A stretch of 64,000 nt of DNA from Propionibacteriaceae bacterium (GTDB lineage: Bacteria; Actinomycetota; Actinomycetes; Propionibacteriales; Propionibacteriaceae). A model generated the notes under the pieces. It saw nothing but the letters and a program-made list of their open reading frames with translations. It ran no database searches and was not told the DNA's origin. This document shows positions 45,923-55,237 of the stretch, piece by piece (within the stretch, counting starts at the first letter, position 1; each line of letters opens with the position of its first letter). The position numbers and the translations under genes were made by a program. Where the stretch lies: positions 18,777-82,776 of the forward strand of contig JAOPXN010000130.1 of the NCBI GenBank assembly GCA_025965155.1, written 5' to 3'.

Positions 45923-47102
45923 TGGCGCGCCGCGGCCGGGGCGTGGACTCGGTTTATCGCGACGGCGACCGATGGCGCGGGGCAGCCTCGTTCGGGTATG
46001 GACCGGATGGCCGGCGAATGCGCAAGAAGGTCACCGGCGCCACGAAGGCCGAGGTTCTTCGTAAGTTGCGTGATCTTCGTACAGAAGTTGATACCGGGCG
46101 ACCGGTTCCGGACGACCGCCTTACGGTCGGAGTTTTCTGGACCGGTGGGCGACTCGGAGCCTGCCGGGGCAGGTCAGTGAGCGGACGCTGGACAGTTACG
46201 CCGACACTGTCCGATTGCACCTGTCGCCTGGACTGGTCGGAAGGTGCTGCGTACGCTCACGGTCGCCGACGTCGACGCGCTCTTGGCGTGGAAGCGTGGC
46301 GCGGGCTACAGCGCCAACTCGGTCAGAATCATGCGCGCGGTGCTCCGGCGGGCGTTGCGACAGGCGGAGCGTGAGGGGCTCGTTTCCCGGAATGTGGCCG
46401 CGTTGTCCGCCGCGCCCAGGGTTCGCGGCGACGAGGGCCGTGCGTTGTCCATTGTCCAGGCTCAGCGCCTCATCGCTGAGGCCAGCGCGACCCGACATGA
46501 GGTACTGCTGACCATCATGTTGGCGTTCGGACTTCGACGCGGGGAAGCGCTGGGACTGCACTGGTCTGGCTTCGACTGGACGGCGGCCACACTCAAGGTC
46601 ACGCACGGCGTCAAGCGTGTCCAGATCAGGGACGACGGCTGCGCGGGTAGAACGCGTCTGGTGGTCGGCGAGCTTAAGACTGCGCGGTCGCGGCGGACCC
46701 TATTTCTGACGCCTCAGCTGGTTGAGGTACTGCTGCGCCATCGAGCTCGGCAGGCTGAGGAGCGAATGGCAGTTGGCGAGGCGTGGCAGGACTACGGGCT
46801 GATGTTCCCCAGCGAGGTCGGGACGCCGCTCGACCCGGACAACATCTCCCATGTGTTCTCGCGCATCAGCGTCCGAGCGGGCCTAGGTCACTGGCACCTT
46901 CACGAGCTGCGGCACTCGGGCCGCCTCCTTGATGCTGGCTCAGGGCACCGATCTGTGCGTGGTGTTGGGGCGATCTAATGTGGCGATCACCAAGGACGTT
47001 TACGGGCACCTGGTCGAGGGCCAGAAAAGGGCGGCCGCGGAGTTGATGTCGAGTGCGTTGCTGGGGGACGTTGGCTCCCACAATGGCTCCCATGAGGGCT
47101 GA
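45922..47102 (+). pseudogene. int: Tyrosine integrase of pSAM2-type element, frameshifted
   Basis: The frame begins RGRGVDSVYRDGDRWRGAAS, an arm-type DNA-binding domain. It breaks after LTVGVF near 46138 and again near 46230 (SPGL, then RKVLRTLTVADVDALLAWK). It continues through the catalytic domain with FGLRRGEALGL (Arg) and HELRHS (His-x2-Arg). It breaks a third time near 46918, with the rest (SLMLAQGTDLCVVLGRSNVA, then DVYGHLVEG with the catalytic Tyr) in another frame. Three one-base shifts disable it as read. It ends 60 bp from the tRNA-Arg 3' end, as expected for the att site. Confidence 0.8.
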
Positions 47103-47162
47103 TTTGAGTGCCGGAGGGTGCATCGGAGCGGATAGCACCGCTTTGACAAGCGCTTCTGCTTG

Positions 47163-47235
47163 CGCACCCGGAGAGATTCGAACTCCCAACCTTCTGATCC
47201 GTAGTCAGATGCTCTATCCGTTGAGCTACGGGTGC
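47163..47235 (-). tRNA. tRNA-Arg(ACG)
   Basis: The minus strand folds as a full cloverleaf: acceptor GCACCCG/CGGGTGC, D-arm AGCTCAACGGATAGAGC, anticodon loop CTACGGA with anticodon ACG, and T-arm TTGGGAGTTCGAATCTCTCC (last pairs variable). CCA is not encoded. Its 3' end faces the integrase, marking it as the likely attachment gene of the element to the left. Confidence 0.93.
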
Positions 47236-47635
47236 TTGCCCGGAGCATGCTCCAGAGCAACGACAAAGGATTCTAGCGGTGTGCGGCCGATACGCCCAAT
47301 CGGCCCTCCCGCGTGCTGCTGACCGCCCTCCAGGAAGCAGACGCTCGTCCCCGCCACAGCGGCAACACGCCGCGTGAGGGGGCTAACGCGGGCGACGAAG
47401 GGCCACAAAATGGATACCGCTACCGCGAACCGCGTGAACGGGCGGCGGCTGGGGTGCTCCGATCAGCCGCAGGCACGCGCTTGCCCGAGCGGAGACTCAA
47501 CTCGGTTCGAACTGGTAGGGCTGGAGATTGACATCCGGGCTGGTTCACCTATTGTTCAATTTGGCGGCCACCTCAGCGTCGTTCCTGCCGGTGTCCCCGA
47601 CATCGACAGCCAACCCGTCAAGAGTAGGGACTGCA
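47236..47635. other. Intergenic region before pit
   Basis: About 400 bp. It includes a perfect 12-bp palindrome GGAGCATGCTCC (47242-47253) beside the tRNA 5' end. The rest must hold the promoters of the tRNA and of the phosphate transporter. Open frames here lack ribosome sites. Confidence 0.45.
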
Positions 47636-48832
47636 GTGACCCTGTTGTTCGTCGTGACCGCTGTCATCGTGGTGGCGCTCATCTTCGACTTCACCAACGG
47701 CTTTCACGACAGCGCGAATGCCATGGCAGGCCCGATCGCCACTGGAGCTCTGAAGCCGCGTACGGCCGTGATCATCGCCGCGGTCCTGAACCTGGTCGGC
47801 GCCTGTCTGTCGACTGAGGTGGCCAAGACCATCTCGAACGGCTTCTTCGATGACGCATTGATCACTCCCGCCATTGTCCTGGCCGGCCTGGTCGGCGCGA
47901 TCGTGTGGAACCTGGTCACCTGGCTCCTGGGGCTGCCGTCGAGCTCATCGCACGCGCTCTTCGGCGGCCTGATCGGGGCAGTCATCGTCGGCGCCGGTCT
48001 GAGCTCAGTCAACGGTTCGGTCGTGGTCTCCAAGGTGCTGCTGCCGGCCATCGCAGCCCCGCTCGTCGCCGGCATCGGTGCCGCCCTGGCCACCCGACTG
48101 GTCTACCGGATCACCCGGAAGACCCCGAGGGAGCACGCCGATACCGGCTTCAAGTACGGCCAGGCCTTCACCGCGTCGCTGGTAGCCCTGGCCCACGGCA
48201 CCTCAGACGGTCAGAAGACCATGGGCGTCATCACCCTCGTGCTGGTCGCGGCCAACCTCCAGCAGCCGGGAACCGGCCCGCACTGGTGGGTCGTGCTGGC
48301 CGCGGGCGTGGCGATCGGCCTCGGGACCTACTCTGGCGGCTGGCGGATTATGCGCACCATGGGCAAGGGCATCGTCGAGATCGAGACACCGCAGGGTTCG
48401 GCGGCCGGCGCCGCATCCACGGCCACCATCCTGGCTTCGGCACATCTGGGTTTCGGGCTCTCCACCACCCACGTTGCCACCGGTGCCATCCTGGGCTCCG
48501 GGATCGGCCGCCGCGGCGGGGAGATCCGGTGGGGTGTTGCACGGAAGATGATGTTCGCCTGGCTGTTGACCCTCCCGGCCGCCGGCCTGGTCGGCGGGCT
48601 GGCCGCGCTGCTGTCCGATCACGGCAACGTCGGGGTCGTTATCTTGCTGATCTTGCTCGCGGTTGCTTGCGCAGTCATCTGGGCCATCTCCCGCAAGCAC
48701 TCCGTCGACCACACCAACGTCACCGACAGCCACGAGGTGATGGTGCTCGCCGCTGCAGCGCCGGAGACCTTCGAGCATCACTCTCCCCGCGCAGACTCCA
48801 GTCAGCCGGTCAAGACTAAGGGCGCCGCCTGA
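47636..48832 (+). CDS. pit: Low-affinity inorganic phosphate transporter (Pit/PHO4)
   Basis: A protein of 398 residues with about ten membrane helices. The paired PHO4 signatures are present: DFTNGFHDSANAMAGPIATG near residue 20, LPSSSSHALFGGLIGA, and the second-half GTSDGQKTMGV and STTHVATGAILGSG. It imports phosphate-metal complexes with protons. The GTG at 47636 follows AGGG and starts the first helix correctly; the frame is open upstream from 47528 with a weak start. The last ~50 residues are a soluble tail. It is coupled to the small membrane gene downstream. Confidence 0.88.
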   Translation: MTLLFVVTAVIVVALIFDFTNGFHDSANAMAGPIATGALKPRTAVIIAAVLNLVGACLSTEVAKTISNGFFDDALITPAIVLAGLVGAIVWNLVTWLLGLPSSSSHALFGGLIGAVIVGAGLSSVNGSVVVSKVLLPAIAAPLVAGIGAALATRLVYRITRKTPREHADTGFKYGQAFTASLVALAHGTSDGQKTMGVITLVLVAANLQQPGTGPHWWVVLAAGVAIGLGTYSGGWRIMRTMGKGIVEIETPQGSAAGAASTATILASAHLGFGLSTTHVATGAILGSGIGRRGGEIRWGVARKMMFAWLLTLPAAGLVGGLAALLSDHGNVGVVILLILLAVACAVIWAISRKHSVDHTNVTDSHEVMVLAAAAPETFEHHSPRADSSQPVKTKGAA

Positions 48833-49062
48833 TGCGTATCGACTGGGCCGCCCTGGGCGTCGTCGCCGTCGTCTCGGTGACCGCCACCGTCATCTTCGCC
48901 ACCTTGCTGGCACTTGGTGTCCGGTTCGTCTCCGTGGCCAGGGTCCGCAGCAGCGAGGGCGGCAGCGCGACGCTCCCGCTGACGGCCGGATACGCCCTCC
49001 TGGGCTGTGCAGCCCTGCTGGTGCTCTTCTGCCTCTACTTGATCGTCCCGCAGTTCCACTGA
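48832..49062 (+). CDS. Small two-helix membrane protein coupled to pit
   Basis: A protein of 76 residues with two hydrophobic helices (about 5-32 and 51-72) and a short polar loop between. The ATG shares its first base with the pit stop (TGATG), so it is made with the phosphate transporter. Similar tiny proteins commonly follow actinobacterial pit genes. Role unknown. Confidence 0.7.
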   Translation: MRIDWAALGVVAVVSVTATVIFATLLALGVRFVSVARVRSSEGGSATLPLTAGYALLGCAALLVLFCLYLIVPQFH

Positions 49063-49103
49063 TCTTCGACTCAGGCGGCCCGGCGATCACCTAGAGTGAC
49101 GCC

Positions 49104-50318
49104 ATGGCCTTGCCGGACCCTCTCCGCAGCAGCGACGGATCTGTGATCGCAACGGCGGATCAGTGGCGGGCGGAGCGACGACCGCAGTTGGTGCACCACT
49201 TCGAGGAGTGGGTGTACGGGCCCCGCCCTAGTGCGCCACGCGTGCTGGAGACCCGCACTGTGCTGCAACCAAGCGTGATCATGGACGGTGCCGCCACCCT
49301 GCGGGAGATCGAGATCACCACCAGCCGACCGGATGCCAGCTTCCGGCTGTTGATCATCACTCCGCGCGGCATATCCGAGCCGGTCCCTGCCTTCCTGGCC
49401 GCCAACTTCTTCGGCAACCACCGGGTCCTCGACAACCCTGGGATCGCCCTCAGGCAAATCCCCGTCGGCGCAGACCAAGCGCCGCCGCACCCGGCCGAGC
49501 GCGGCGCCGAAGCCGCGGCTTGGGACGTGGCCCGCACCATTAGCGCCGGCTACGGCTTTGCCACCTTCTGTATGAGCGAGGTGGTACCGGACGACCCGGA
49601 CCTGAGCGTCCCGGCCCTGGCCGACTTCGCCACCGACGGCCAACCCACCGGTGCCATCTCAGCGTGGGCCTGGGCCTTCTCCCGGTCCCTGGACGCCCTC
49701 GAACAGATTCCCGGGATAGACGCGGGGCGGGTCATTGCGGTCGGCCACTCTCGGCTCGGTAAGGCCGCCCTGTGGGCTACGGCCATGGACGAACGGATCG
49801 CTGCGGTCATTCCGAGCCAGTCCGGGTGTGGCGGGGCGGCACCTTCGCGTACAGCGCGGCAGCTGGCCGTGATCGGTGCGAACGGCCGACCCACCGCTGA
49901 GACAGTCGCAGAAATCACCCGGCGTTTCCCACACTGGTTCATCCCCGCGTACGCGGGAGTCGCGGACCGGGTCGACGACCTGCCTGTCGACCAGCACGAG
50001 CTGGTCGCGCTCTGCGTTCCCCGGCCAGTGCTACTGCCGAATGCGGTCGACGATCTCTGGGCCGATCCGGCAGGACAGTTCGCCATGCTCCGGGCCGCCG
50101 ACCCGGTCTACAGGTTGGTCGCCGGCGGCGGCCTGGAGACGTACCGGATGCCCATGGTCGGCGAGCAGTCCTTGGGTCGGCTCGGCTACTCCCTCAGGGC
50201 GGGCGGGCACTCCATGATCGCCGACGACTGGACGATCTGGCGCGAGTTCGCAGGCCGCTGGCTACACCTGCGAGCAGAGCCGGCGCCCGAGGATCCCGGC
50301 GCGGAGGTAGGAGTTTAG
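49104..50318 (+). CDS. CE15-like glucuronoyl esterase / acetylxylan-esterase-type hydrolase
   Basis: A protein of 404 residues, alpha/beta hydrolase. The nucleophile elbow VGHSRLGKAALWA (Ser216) closely matches the G-C-S-R-x-G-K pattern of CE15 glucuronoyl esterases. FFGNHRV forms the oxyanion region, and a late GGHSMIADDW can give the His. CE15 enzymes cleave esters between glucuronic acid of xylan and lignin alcohols. There is no signal peptide, so here it would act on imported fragments. It is convergent with fuconate dehydratase (4-bp overlap). Confidence 0.8.
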   Translation: MALPDPLRSSDGSVIATADQWRAERRPQLVHHFEEWVYGPRPSAPRVLETRTVLQPSVIMDGAATLREIEITTSRPDASFRLLIITPRGISEPVPAFLAANFFGNHRVLDNPGIALRQIPVGADQAPPHPAERGAEAAAWDVARTISAGYGFATFCMSEVVPDDPDLSVPALADFATDGQPTGAISAWAWAFSRSLDALEQIPGIDAGRVIAVGHSRLGKAALWATAMDERIAAVIPSQSGCGGAAPSRTARQLAVIGANGRPTAETVAEITRRFPHWFIPAYAGVADRVDDLPVDQHELVALCVPRPVLLPNAVDDLWADPAGQFAMLRAADPVYRLVAGGGLETYRMPMVGEQSLGRLGYSLRAGGHSMIADDWTIWREFAGRWLHLRAEPAPEDPGAEVGV

Positions 50319-51646
50319 GAGCTTGCCACGGACCCGATCTGCCCCGTCGTCCGCAGCTCCTCCCACCCGGCGCCAGCCGGATAGGCCCAACGCTGCACCG
50401 ACTCCGGATACATCTCGGCGCCGTTGCCCGGGGCGCTCGGCGCCTGGTACCGGCCGTTGACCACGCTGACCGGGGCCACGAAGTGTTCGTGCAGGTGGTC
50501 CACGAACTCGATCACCCGGTTCTCCTGCGTTGCAGACACGACTGCGTAGTCGAAGAAGGAGAAGTGGACGACGAGCTCGCACAGACCCACGCCGCCCGCG
50601 TGCGGGCAGACCGGGATGCCGAACCGCTTGGCCAGCAACAGGTTGGCCACATTCTCGTTCGGCCCCGCCACCCGGGTCGAGTCGATCTGCATGAAGTCCA
50701 GCGCTTCCGCCTGTAGCAGCTGCTTGAAGATGATGCGGTTCTGCACCGCCTCCCCGGTGGCGATCTTGATCGGGGAGACTTCACGGCGAATCCTGGCGTG
50801 GCCGAGGACATCGTCGGGACTCGTCGGTTCCTCGACCCAGTACACATCATGATCAGCGAGCGCGTTGATCCACTCCGACGCTTCGTGGACTTCCCATATC
50901 TGGTTGGCATCCACGGCGATCTTGATGTCCGGCCCGACCGCTGCGCGGGCCAGCTGCATCCGCCGGATATCGTCGGTGACGCTGCGTCCGACCTTGAGCT
51001 TGATCAAGGTGAAGCCGTCGGCCACCGCCTCCTTAGCGAGTCGCACCATCTTGTCGTCGCTGTAGCCGAGCCAGCCCGGCGAGGTCGTGTAAGCGGCGTA
51101 CCCGTGCTGCTTCAGCTCGGCGATCCGCTGCTCCTTGCCCTCCTGGCCCCGAGTGAAGATGTCCAGCGCCTCCGCCTCGGTAATCGCGTCCCGCAGGTGC
51201 GAGAAGTCGACCACCTCCACCAGCTCCTCGGGGGTCATCCGGGCAAGCAGCTCCCACAGCGGCAGTCCCGCCCGTTTGGCCTTGAGGTCCCAGAGCGCAT
51301 TCAGCACGGCACCGGCCGCCATGTGCGCGGCGCCCTTCTCCGGACCGATCCAACGGAACTGCGAGTCGTGGACCAGCGCCCGGGACACCTCGCCGAGGTG
51401 GCTCAACAGCTCGTCGAGGTTCTCATCCGGCAGCAGAGCCACGGCCGACTCGATCGCCGCCACCACAACCTCATTGCCGCGGCCGGCGGTGAACACCAGC
51501 CCGTACCCGTCCGGCCCCTCATCGGTGGTCAGCTTCAGGTAGGCGGCCGAGTAGTCCGGGTCCACGTTCACGGCATCCGAACCGTCCAGCTCAAGCGAGG
51601 TGGGGAACCGAACGTCGACGACTTCGGCAGCAATGATTCTGGTCAT
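50315..51646 (-). CDS. L-fuconate dehydratase (enolase superfamily)
   Basis: A protein of 443 residues. It carries LVFTAGRGNEV, TTSPGWLGYSDDK, the LIKLKVG lysine motif, metal ligands in KIAVDANQIWEV, YWVEEPTSPDD and IKIATGEAVQNR, and a late HAGGVGLCE with the catalytic His. This is the length and pattern of L-fuconate dehydratases, which convert L-fuconate to 2-keto-3-deoxy-fuconate. The other fucose-pathway genes are not in view. It lies 95 bp after the D-aminoacylase on the same strand. Confidence 0.85.
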   Translation of the reverse strand: MTRIIAAEVVDVRFPTSLELDGSDAVNVDPDYSAAYLKLTTDEGPDGYGLVFTAGRGNEVVVAAIESAVALLPDENLDELLSHLGEVSRALVHDSQFRWIGPEKGAAHMAAGAVLNALWDLKAKRAGLPLWELLARMTPEELVEVVDFSHLRDAITEAEALDIFTRGQEGKEQRIAELKQHGYAAYTTSPGWLGYSDDKMVRLAKEAVADGFTLIKLKVGRSVTDDIRRMQLARAAVGPDIKIAVDANQIWEVHEASEWINALADHDVYWVEEPTSPDDVLGHARIRREVSPIKIATGEAVQNRIIFKQLLQAEALDFMQIDSTRVAGPNENVANLLLAKRFGIPVCPHAGGVGLCELVVHFSFFDYAVVSATQENRVIEFVDHLHEHFVAPVSVVNGRYQAPSAPGNGAEMYPESVQRWAYPAGAGWEELRTTGQIGSVASS

Positions 51647-51741
51647 GTCAATCCTCTCGAGTTCGTGCAGGATACATCAGACAAATATGGGCGGTCATCC
51701 GCGCGGGCGTCCTCGACGGTTTCAGCGGACTAGGGTTTTCA

Positions 51742-53310
51742 TCAGATCTCTAACCCGGAGTGACGCAGTCCTCGTCCAGCTGATCGACTCACCAGCCGCC
51801 CGGCGTCGAGCACCCGCACGCCACTGACCCAGATGTCATCGATCCCCTCCATCGGCCGCCGCGGCTCCGCGTAGCTGGCTCGTACCTGCACCGCTTGTGG
51901 GTCGACCACGATGACGTCCGCCACTGCGCCCGGTTGCAGCGATCCCCTGCGCCCGAGCCCGAACCGGCGCGCGGGCGCGGCGCTGAACCGCTCGACGCAC
52001 TGTCCCCAGCTCAGGTCACCCCGCCGGACGAAGACGTCGAGGTAACGGCCGAACGCACCCCAGCCGCGCGGATGCGGCGACCGGCCGATGAAGATGCCGT
52101 CGGATCCGCCCATGTGCCGGGGATGCCCGAGATGGACGGCCATCTCCTCGTCCGAGCGTTCCACCGGCGTCGCCATCACCACGCTGACCTCCAGGCCCGA
52201 CTCAGCCAGCACCTGAAGGCCCAGCTCACCCGGTGTCGTCCCAACCGTCCGAGCCGCCTCGGCCACCGACAACCCGTGTGCCCAGTCGAACCCGGAAGCG
52301 GCAATATGCGCGAACCGCACGTGGTCGGCCCACTGGGGTCCCATGTCCGCGCGAGCCTGCAGCCGATCCACCCAGCCGGCGGCGGTCTCTCGCCGCAGCT
52401 GCGGGTCCAGCAGCTGGGAGGCGCAGACATCCAGCCCGCGGCGTAGCAGTTCCGGCGGCAACAGCAGCATCCCCAGCAGCGTGCAGCCACGGGAGTACGG
52501 GTAGGAGTCAAAGGTAAGATCAACTGTGGTGTTCGCCTGTTCCACTAGCTCGGTGATCATCTCCGAGCGCGCGTGGAAGTGCGACACATGCCCTCGCACG
52601 CCGGCCCCGGCACAGATGTTGATCACCTCGTCCAGACCGGCGGCCGAGTTCTCCTCGTAGCCGCCACGCATATGGGTCACGTAGATTCCGCCGGCGGCCG
52701 CCACCGGACGACACAGCGCGGTGATCTCCTCCGCATCGGCGAAGAGTCCCGGCACGTAGTCCAACCCAGTGGACAGGCCAAGTGCCCCGTCGACCATTCC
52801 CTTGCTGACCACCTCCTGCATAGCATTGATCTGCTCCGCCGTCGCCGGCTCCGGGCTCAGGCCCATGATCATCTCGCGGACCGTGCCGGCTGGGACCAGG
52901 TAGCCGACGTTGATCGGCGTGGTGTTGTCGTAGGTCGAGAGCAGGTCCGCCACTGAAGCGCCGACATAGCTGGGATGAGTCCCATTGATCGCGGCGAAGT
53001 AGCGGCTGGCGAACAGCCCGTCACCCGGAGCGAACGACACCCCGTCCTGGCCGGCGATGACCGTCGTCACGCCCTGCCGCAGCAAGGCGAAAGCCACTTC
53101 CTCATCGAACACCTGTCCGTCGGCATGACTGTGGGTGTCGATCAAGCCGGGCATGATCAGCCGGTCGGCGCAGTCGACCACCACGTCGTCCGGCTCGGTG
53201 TGCACCGTCCCGATCATGGCGATCAGGCCGCCGTCGAGAGCAAGGTCAGCACGTTGCGGTTCGGCTCCGGCCTTGATGACGTAGCCACCGCGGAGCACGG
53301 TACGCGTCAT
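51742..53310 (-). CDS. N-acyl-D-amino-acid deacylase (D-aminoacylase, amidohydrolase superfamily)
   Basis: A protein of 522 residues. Metal-site motifs are PGLIDTHSHADGQ (H-x-H), YVTHMRGGYEE, HVSHFHARSE and the late GSDGIFIG Asp. The beta-sandwich halves flank the barrel (LALDGGLIAMIG at the start, VADVIVVDP at the end). It removes acyl groups from N-acyl-D-amino acids, giving the free D-amino acid. The ATG at 53310 has GAGAGGG eight bases upstream; the longer frame to 53415 overlaps the upstream gene. It forms a minus-strand operon with ridA and a PLP deaminase-like enzyme. Confidence 0.88.
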   Translation of the reverse strand: MTRTVLRGGYVIKAGAEPQRADLALDGGLIAMIGTVHTEPDDVVVDCADRLIMPGLIDTHSHADGQVFDEEVAFALLRQGVTTVIAGQDGVSFAPGDGLFASRYFAAINGTHPSYVGASVADLLSTYDNTTPINVGYLVPAGTVREMIMGLSPEPATAEQINAMQEVVSKGMVDGALGLSTGLDYVPGLFADAEEITALCRPVAAAGGIYVTHMRGGYEENSAAGLDEVINICAGAGVRGHVSHFHARSEMITELVEQANTTVDLTFDSYPYSRGCTLLGMLLLPPELLRRGLDVCASQLLDPQLRRETAAGWVDRLQARADMGPQWADHVRFAHIAASGFDWAHGLSVAEAARTVGTTPGELGLQVLAESGLEVSVVMATPVERSDEEMAVHLGHPRHMGGSDGIFIGRSPHPRGWGAFGRYLDVFVRRGDLSWGQCVERFSAAPARRFGLGRRGSLQPGAVADVIVVDPQAVQVRASYAEPRRPMEGIDDIWVSGVRVLDAGRLVSRSAGRGLRHSGLEI

Positions 53311-53336
53311 GTAAATGTCCCTCTCAGCAGAATCGT

Positions 53337-54644
53337 CTAGAAGTAGGTCAGTGCCACATCGGTGACCCGCGGGTCGACAGCGTCGGCCGAGTCCACCATG
53401 GGTATCGCCCGCCACTTGTCGAAGGCGGTGCAGGGATGGGAAAGTCCGAGCTTGAGGACGTCGCCCACCTGCAGCGGACTGTCCGAGTCGATCCGGACGA
53501 AGGCGTGTTGATCATTGAGCGCGGTGAGGTGCGCGTTCACCGGAATCAGCTGCGGGTCCGCACCGTTTCGGCGTGCAGCAAGCACCACCGGGAGATCGAT
53601 GTCGAACGGCAGGTCACGACGTCCGGCGTCGATGATCACCAGGTCGTGCTCGGGCCGCGACAGGACCGAGGCCCAGACATGGATGGCCGACCGCAGCGTT
53701 GGACCGGCCGACCTGGTGCTCGGAGTGATCCGGCTGTAATGGAGGTCGTCGTGCACCACGTACGCCCCCGACCGGAGCACGACGTCGACCGGTGTGCCGT
53801 CGGTTCGTACGAACGGCCCCAGGACGGCGGCAACCCGATCGAAGTAGGCGCTGCCGCCGGCGGTCAGGGTGATCCGCTCGGTCTCGTACCCGCCGTCGAG
53901 CTGCTGGTGCACCGCCAGCATCAGGCCGAGGAAGTCGTCGACGGCCTGCAGACCGGCCCCGTCCGCGGCGGCGCCCGGCACTGCACCCTCGTAGCCCGCC
54001 ACACCGGCCAGCGCCAGACGCGGCGCGGCACGTACCGCAGCCGCCACCTCCAGCGCCGCCGCGGCGGTCCGCGCTCCGGTCCTCCCGGCCGCCGCGCCCA
54101 CCTCGACGCAGACCGGGATGGGCGGGCCGTCCGTCGTCACGGCGGCGCTCATCCGCTCCACCGCCGCCACTGAGTCCACCCAGGAGAGGAACGTGAAAAC
54201 CGGATCGGCAGCCAGCTCGGCGGCCACCCATGCGACGTCGGCGGGATCTAGCAGCTCGTTGGCCAGCTGCAGGGCGGTCACGCCGAACGCCCGGGCAGCC
54301 CGCAGCTGGCTGCCGTTGGCGACGGTGATCGCCGTACAGCCGGCCATCAGCTGACCGAGCCACAGCACCGGCGCCATCGTCGTCTTCCCGTGCGGCGCCA
54401 GGGTGACGCCGCGCTCGGAGCACCACGCCGCCATGGAGAGCAGGTTGTCCGCGACGGCACCGATGTCGATGGTCATCATCGGGGTGCCGAGCGCAGACAG
54501 TGGCAGTCCTTCCGCCCGAACCTGATCGATGCTCGGAGTAGCCAGCGCCCCGAAACCCTTGTACCGCCAGTCGAGCCGCTCCTGGCCTTGGGCAGCCAGG
54601 AACGCCTCCAATCCTGCAAAGCGTGAGCTCGGCGCTGTCCCCAT
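53337..54644 (-). CDS. PLP-dependent amino-acid deaminase/aldolase (alanine racemase-like fold III)
   Basis: A protein of 435 residues, close to D-threonine aldolase/D-serine dehydratase relatives. The PLP Lys lies in LAPHGKTTMAPV, with the strand order of the fold III barrel. A C-terminal beta domain includes VLKLGLSHPCTAFDKW, where His and Cys may bind a metal as in D-serine dehydratase. It likely deaminates or cleaves the D-amino acid released by the downstream deacylase. It lies 26 bp before the deacylase and 13 bp after ridA. Confidence 0.82.
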   Translation of the reverse strand: MGTAPSSRFAGLEAFLAAQGQERLDWRYKGFGALATPSIDQVRAEGLPLSALGTPMMTIDIGAVADNLLSMAAWCSERGVTLAPHGKTTMAPVLWLGQLMAGCTAITVANGSQLRAARAFGVTALQLANELLDPADVAWVAAELAADPVFTFLSWVDSVAAVERMSAAVTTDGPPIPVCVEVGAAAGRTGARTAAAALEVAAAVRAAPRLALAGVAGYEGAVPGAAADGAGLQAVDDFLGLMLAVHQQLDGGYETERITLTAGGSAYFDRVAAVLGPFVRTDGTPVDVVLRSGAYVVHDDLHYSRITPSTRSAGPTLRSAIHVWASVLSRPEHDLVIIDAGRRDLPFDIDLPVVLAARRNGADPQLIPVNAHLTALNDQHAFVRIDSDSPLQVGDVLKLGLSHPCTAFDKWRAIPMVDSADAVDPRVTDVALTYF

Positions 54645-54657
54645 CGCGGAGGTCGAG

Positions 54658-55044
54658 TCAGTCGGCCTGCGGACGGACTGCGACGACGTCGATCTCCACC
54701 AGGATGTTCATCAGCTGCGACCCCACCGTCGTACGCACCGGGTACGGCTCCACCATGCGGGATCGGTAGACGGCGTCGTAGCCGGCGAAGTCACGCTTCA
54801 GCTCCTGCAGGTGGGTGGTCACCTTGACCACATCGGCCAAGGTCAGACCATCAGCGGCGAGCACCGCCTCGAGGTTCTCCAGAACCTGCGCCGTCTGCTC
54901 CTCGATGGTGTGGCCGACCGTCAACCCGGTTGCGGGGTCGACAGGGCCCATCCCGGCGCTGAAAAACAACTGCCCGGTGGCAATCGCCTGGGAGTAGCTG
55001 CCGCCGGGTCGCGGGGCCTGATCGCTGTGCACTGCCTGACGCAT
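54658..55044 (-). CDS. ridA: RidA family enamine/imine deaminase
   Basis: A protein of 128 residues with the YjgF/RidA fold: YSQAIATGQLFFSAGMGPVD, EEQTAQVLENLEAVL, and the substrate Arg in PYPVRTTVG. RidA hydrolyses the reactive enamine/imine products of PLP deaminases. That is exactly the product class of the next gene, so the operon logic is clear. AGAGAGG precedes the ATG at 55044. Confidence 0.92.
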   Translation of the reverse strand: MRQAVHSDQAPRPGGSYSQAIATGQLFFSAGMGPVDPATGLTVGHTIEEQTAQVLENLEAVLAADGLTLADVVKVTTHLQELKRDFAGYDAVYRSRMVEPYPVRTTVGSQLMNILVEIDVVAVRPQAD

Positions 55045-55237
55045 GAGAAGCCTCTCTAGGGGGTTGGTCGCCTCGAACGCTATTAGCCCGGCGGCTCCGT
55101 CATTCTCCGGGGCTGTGGTCCGGCGCTCGCCGAACGCCCACAAGGGTGGTCCGCCCCCGGCGTCTGTTCACTCCGAACTGTCAGGGGGTCTGGGTACCGT
55201 GGTGCACACAAGGACCAGCGTAGGTAAGGAGAGACCA

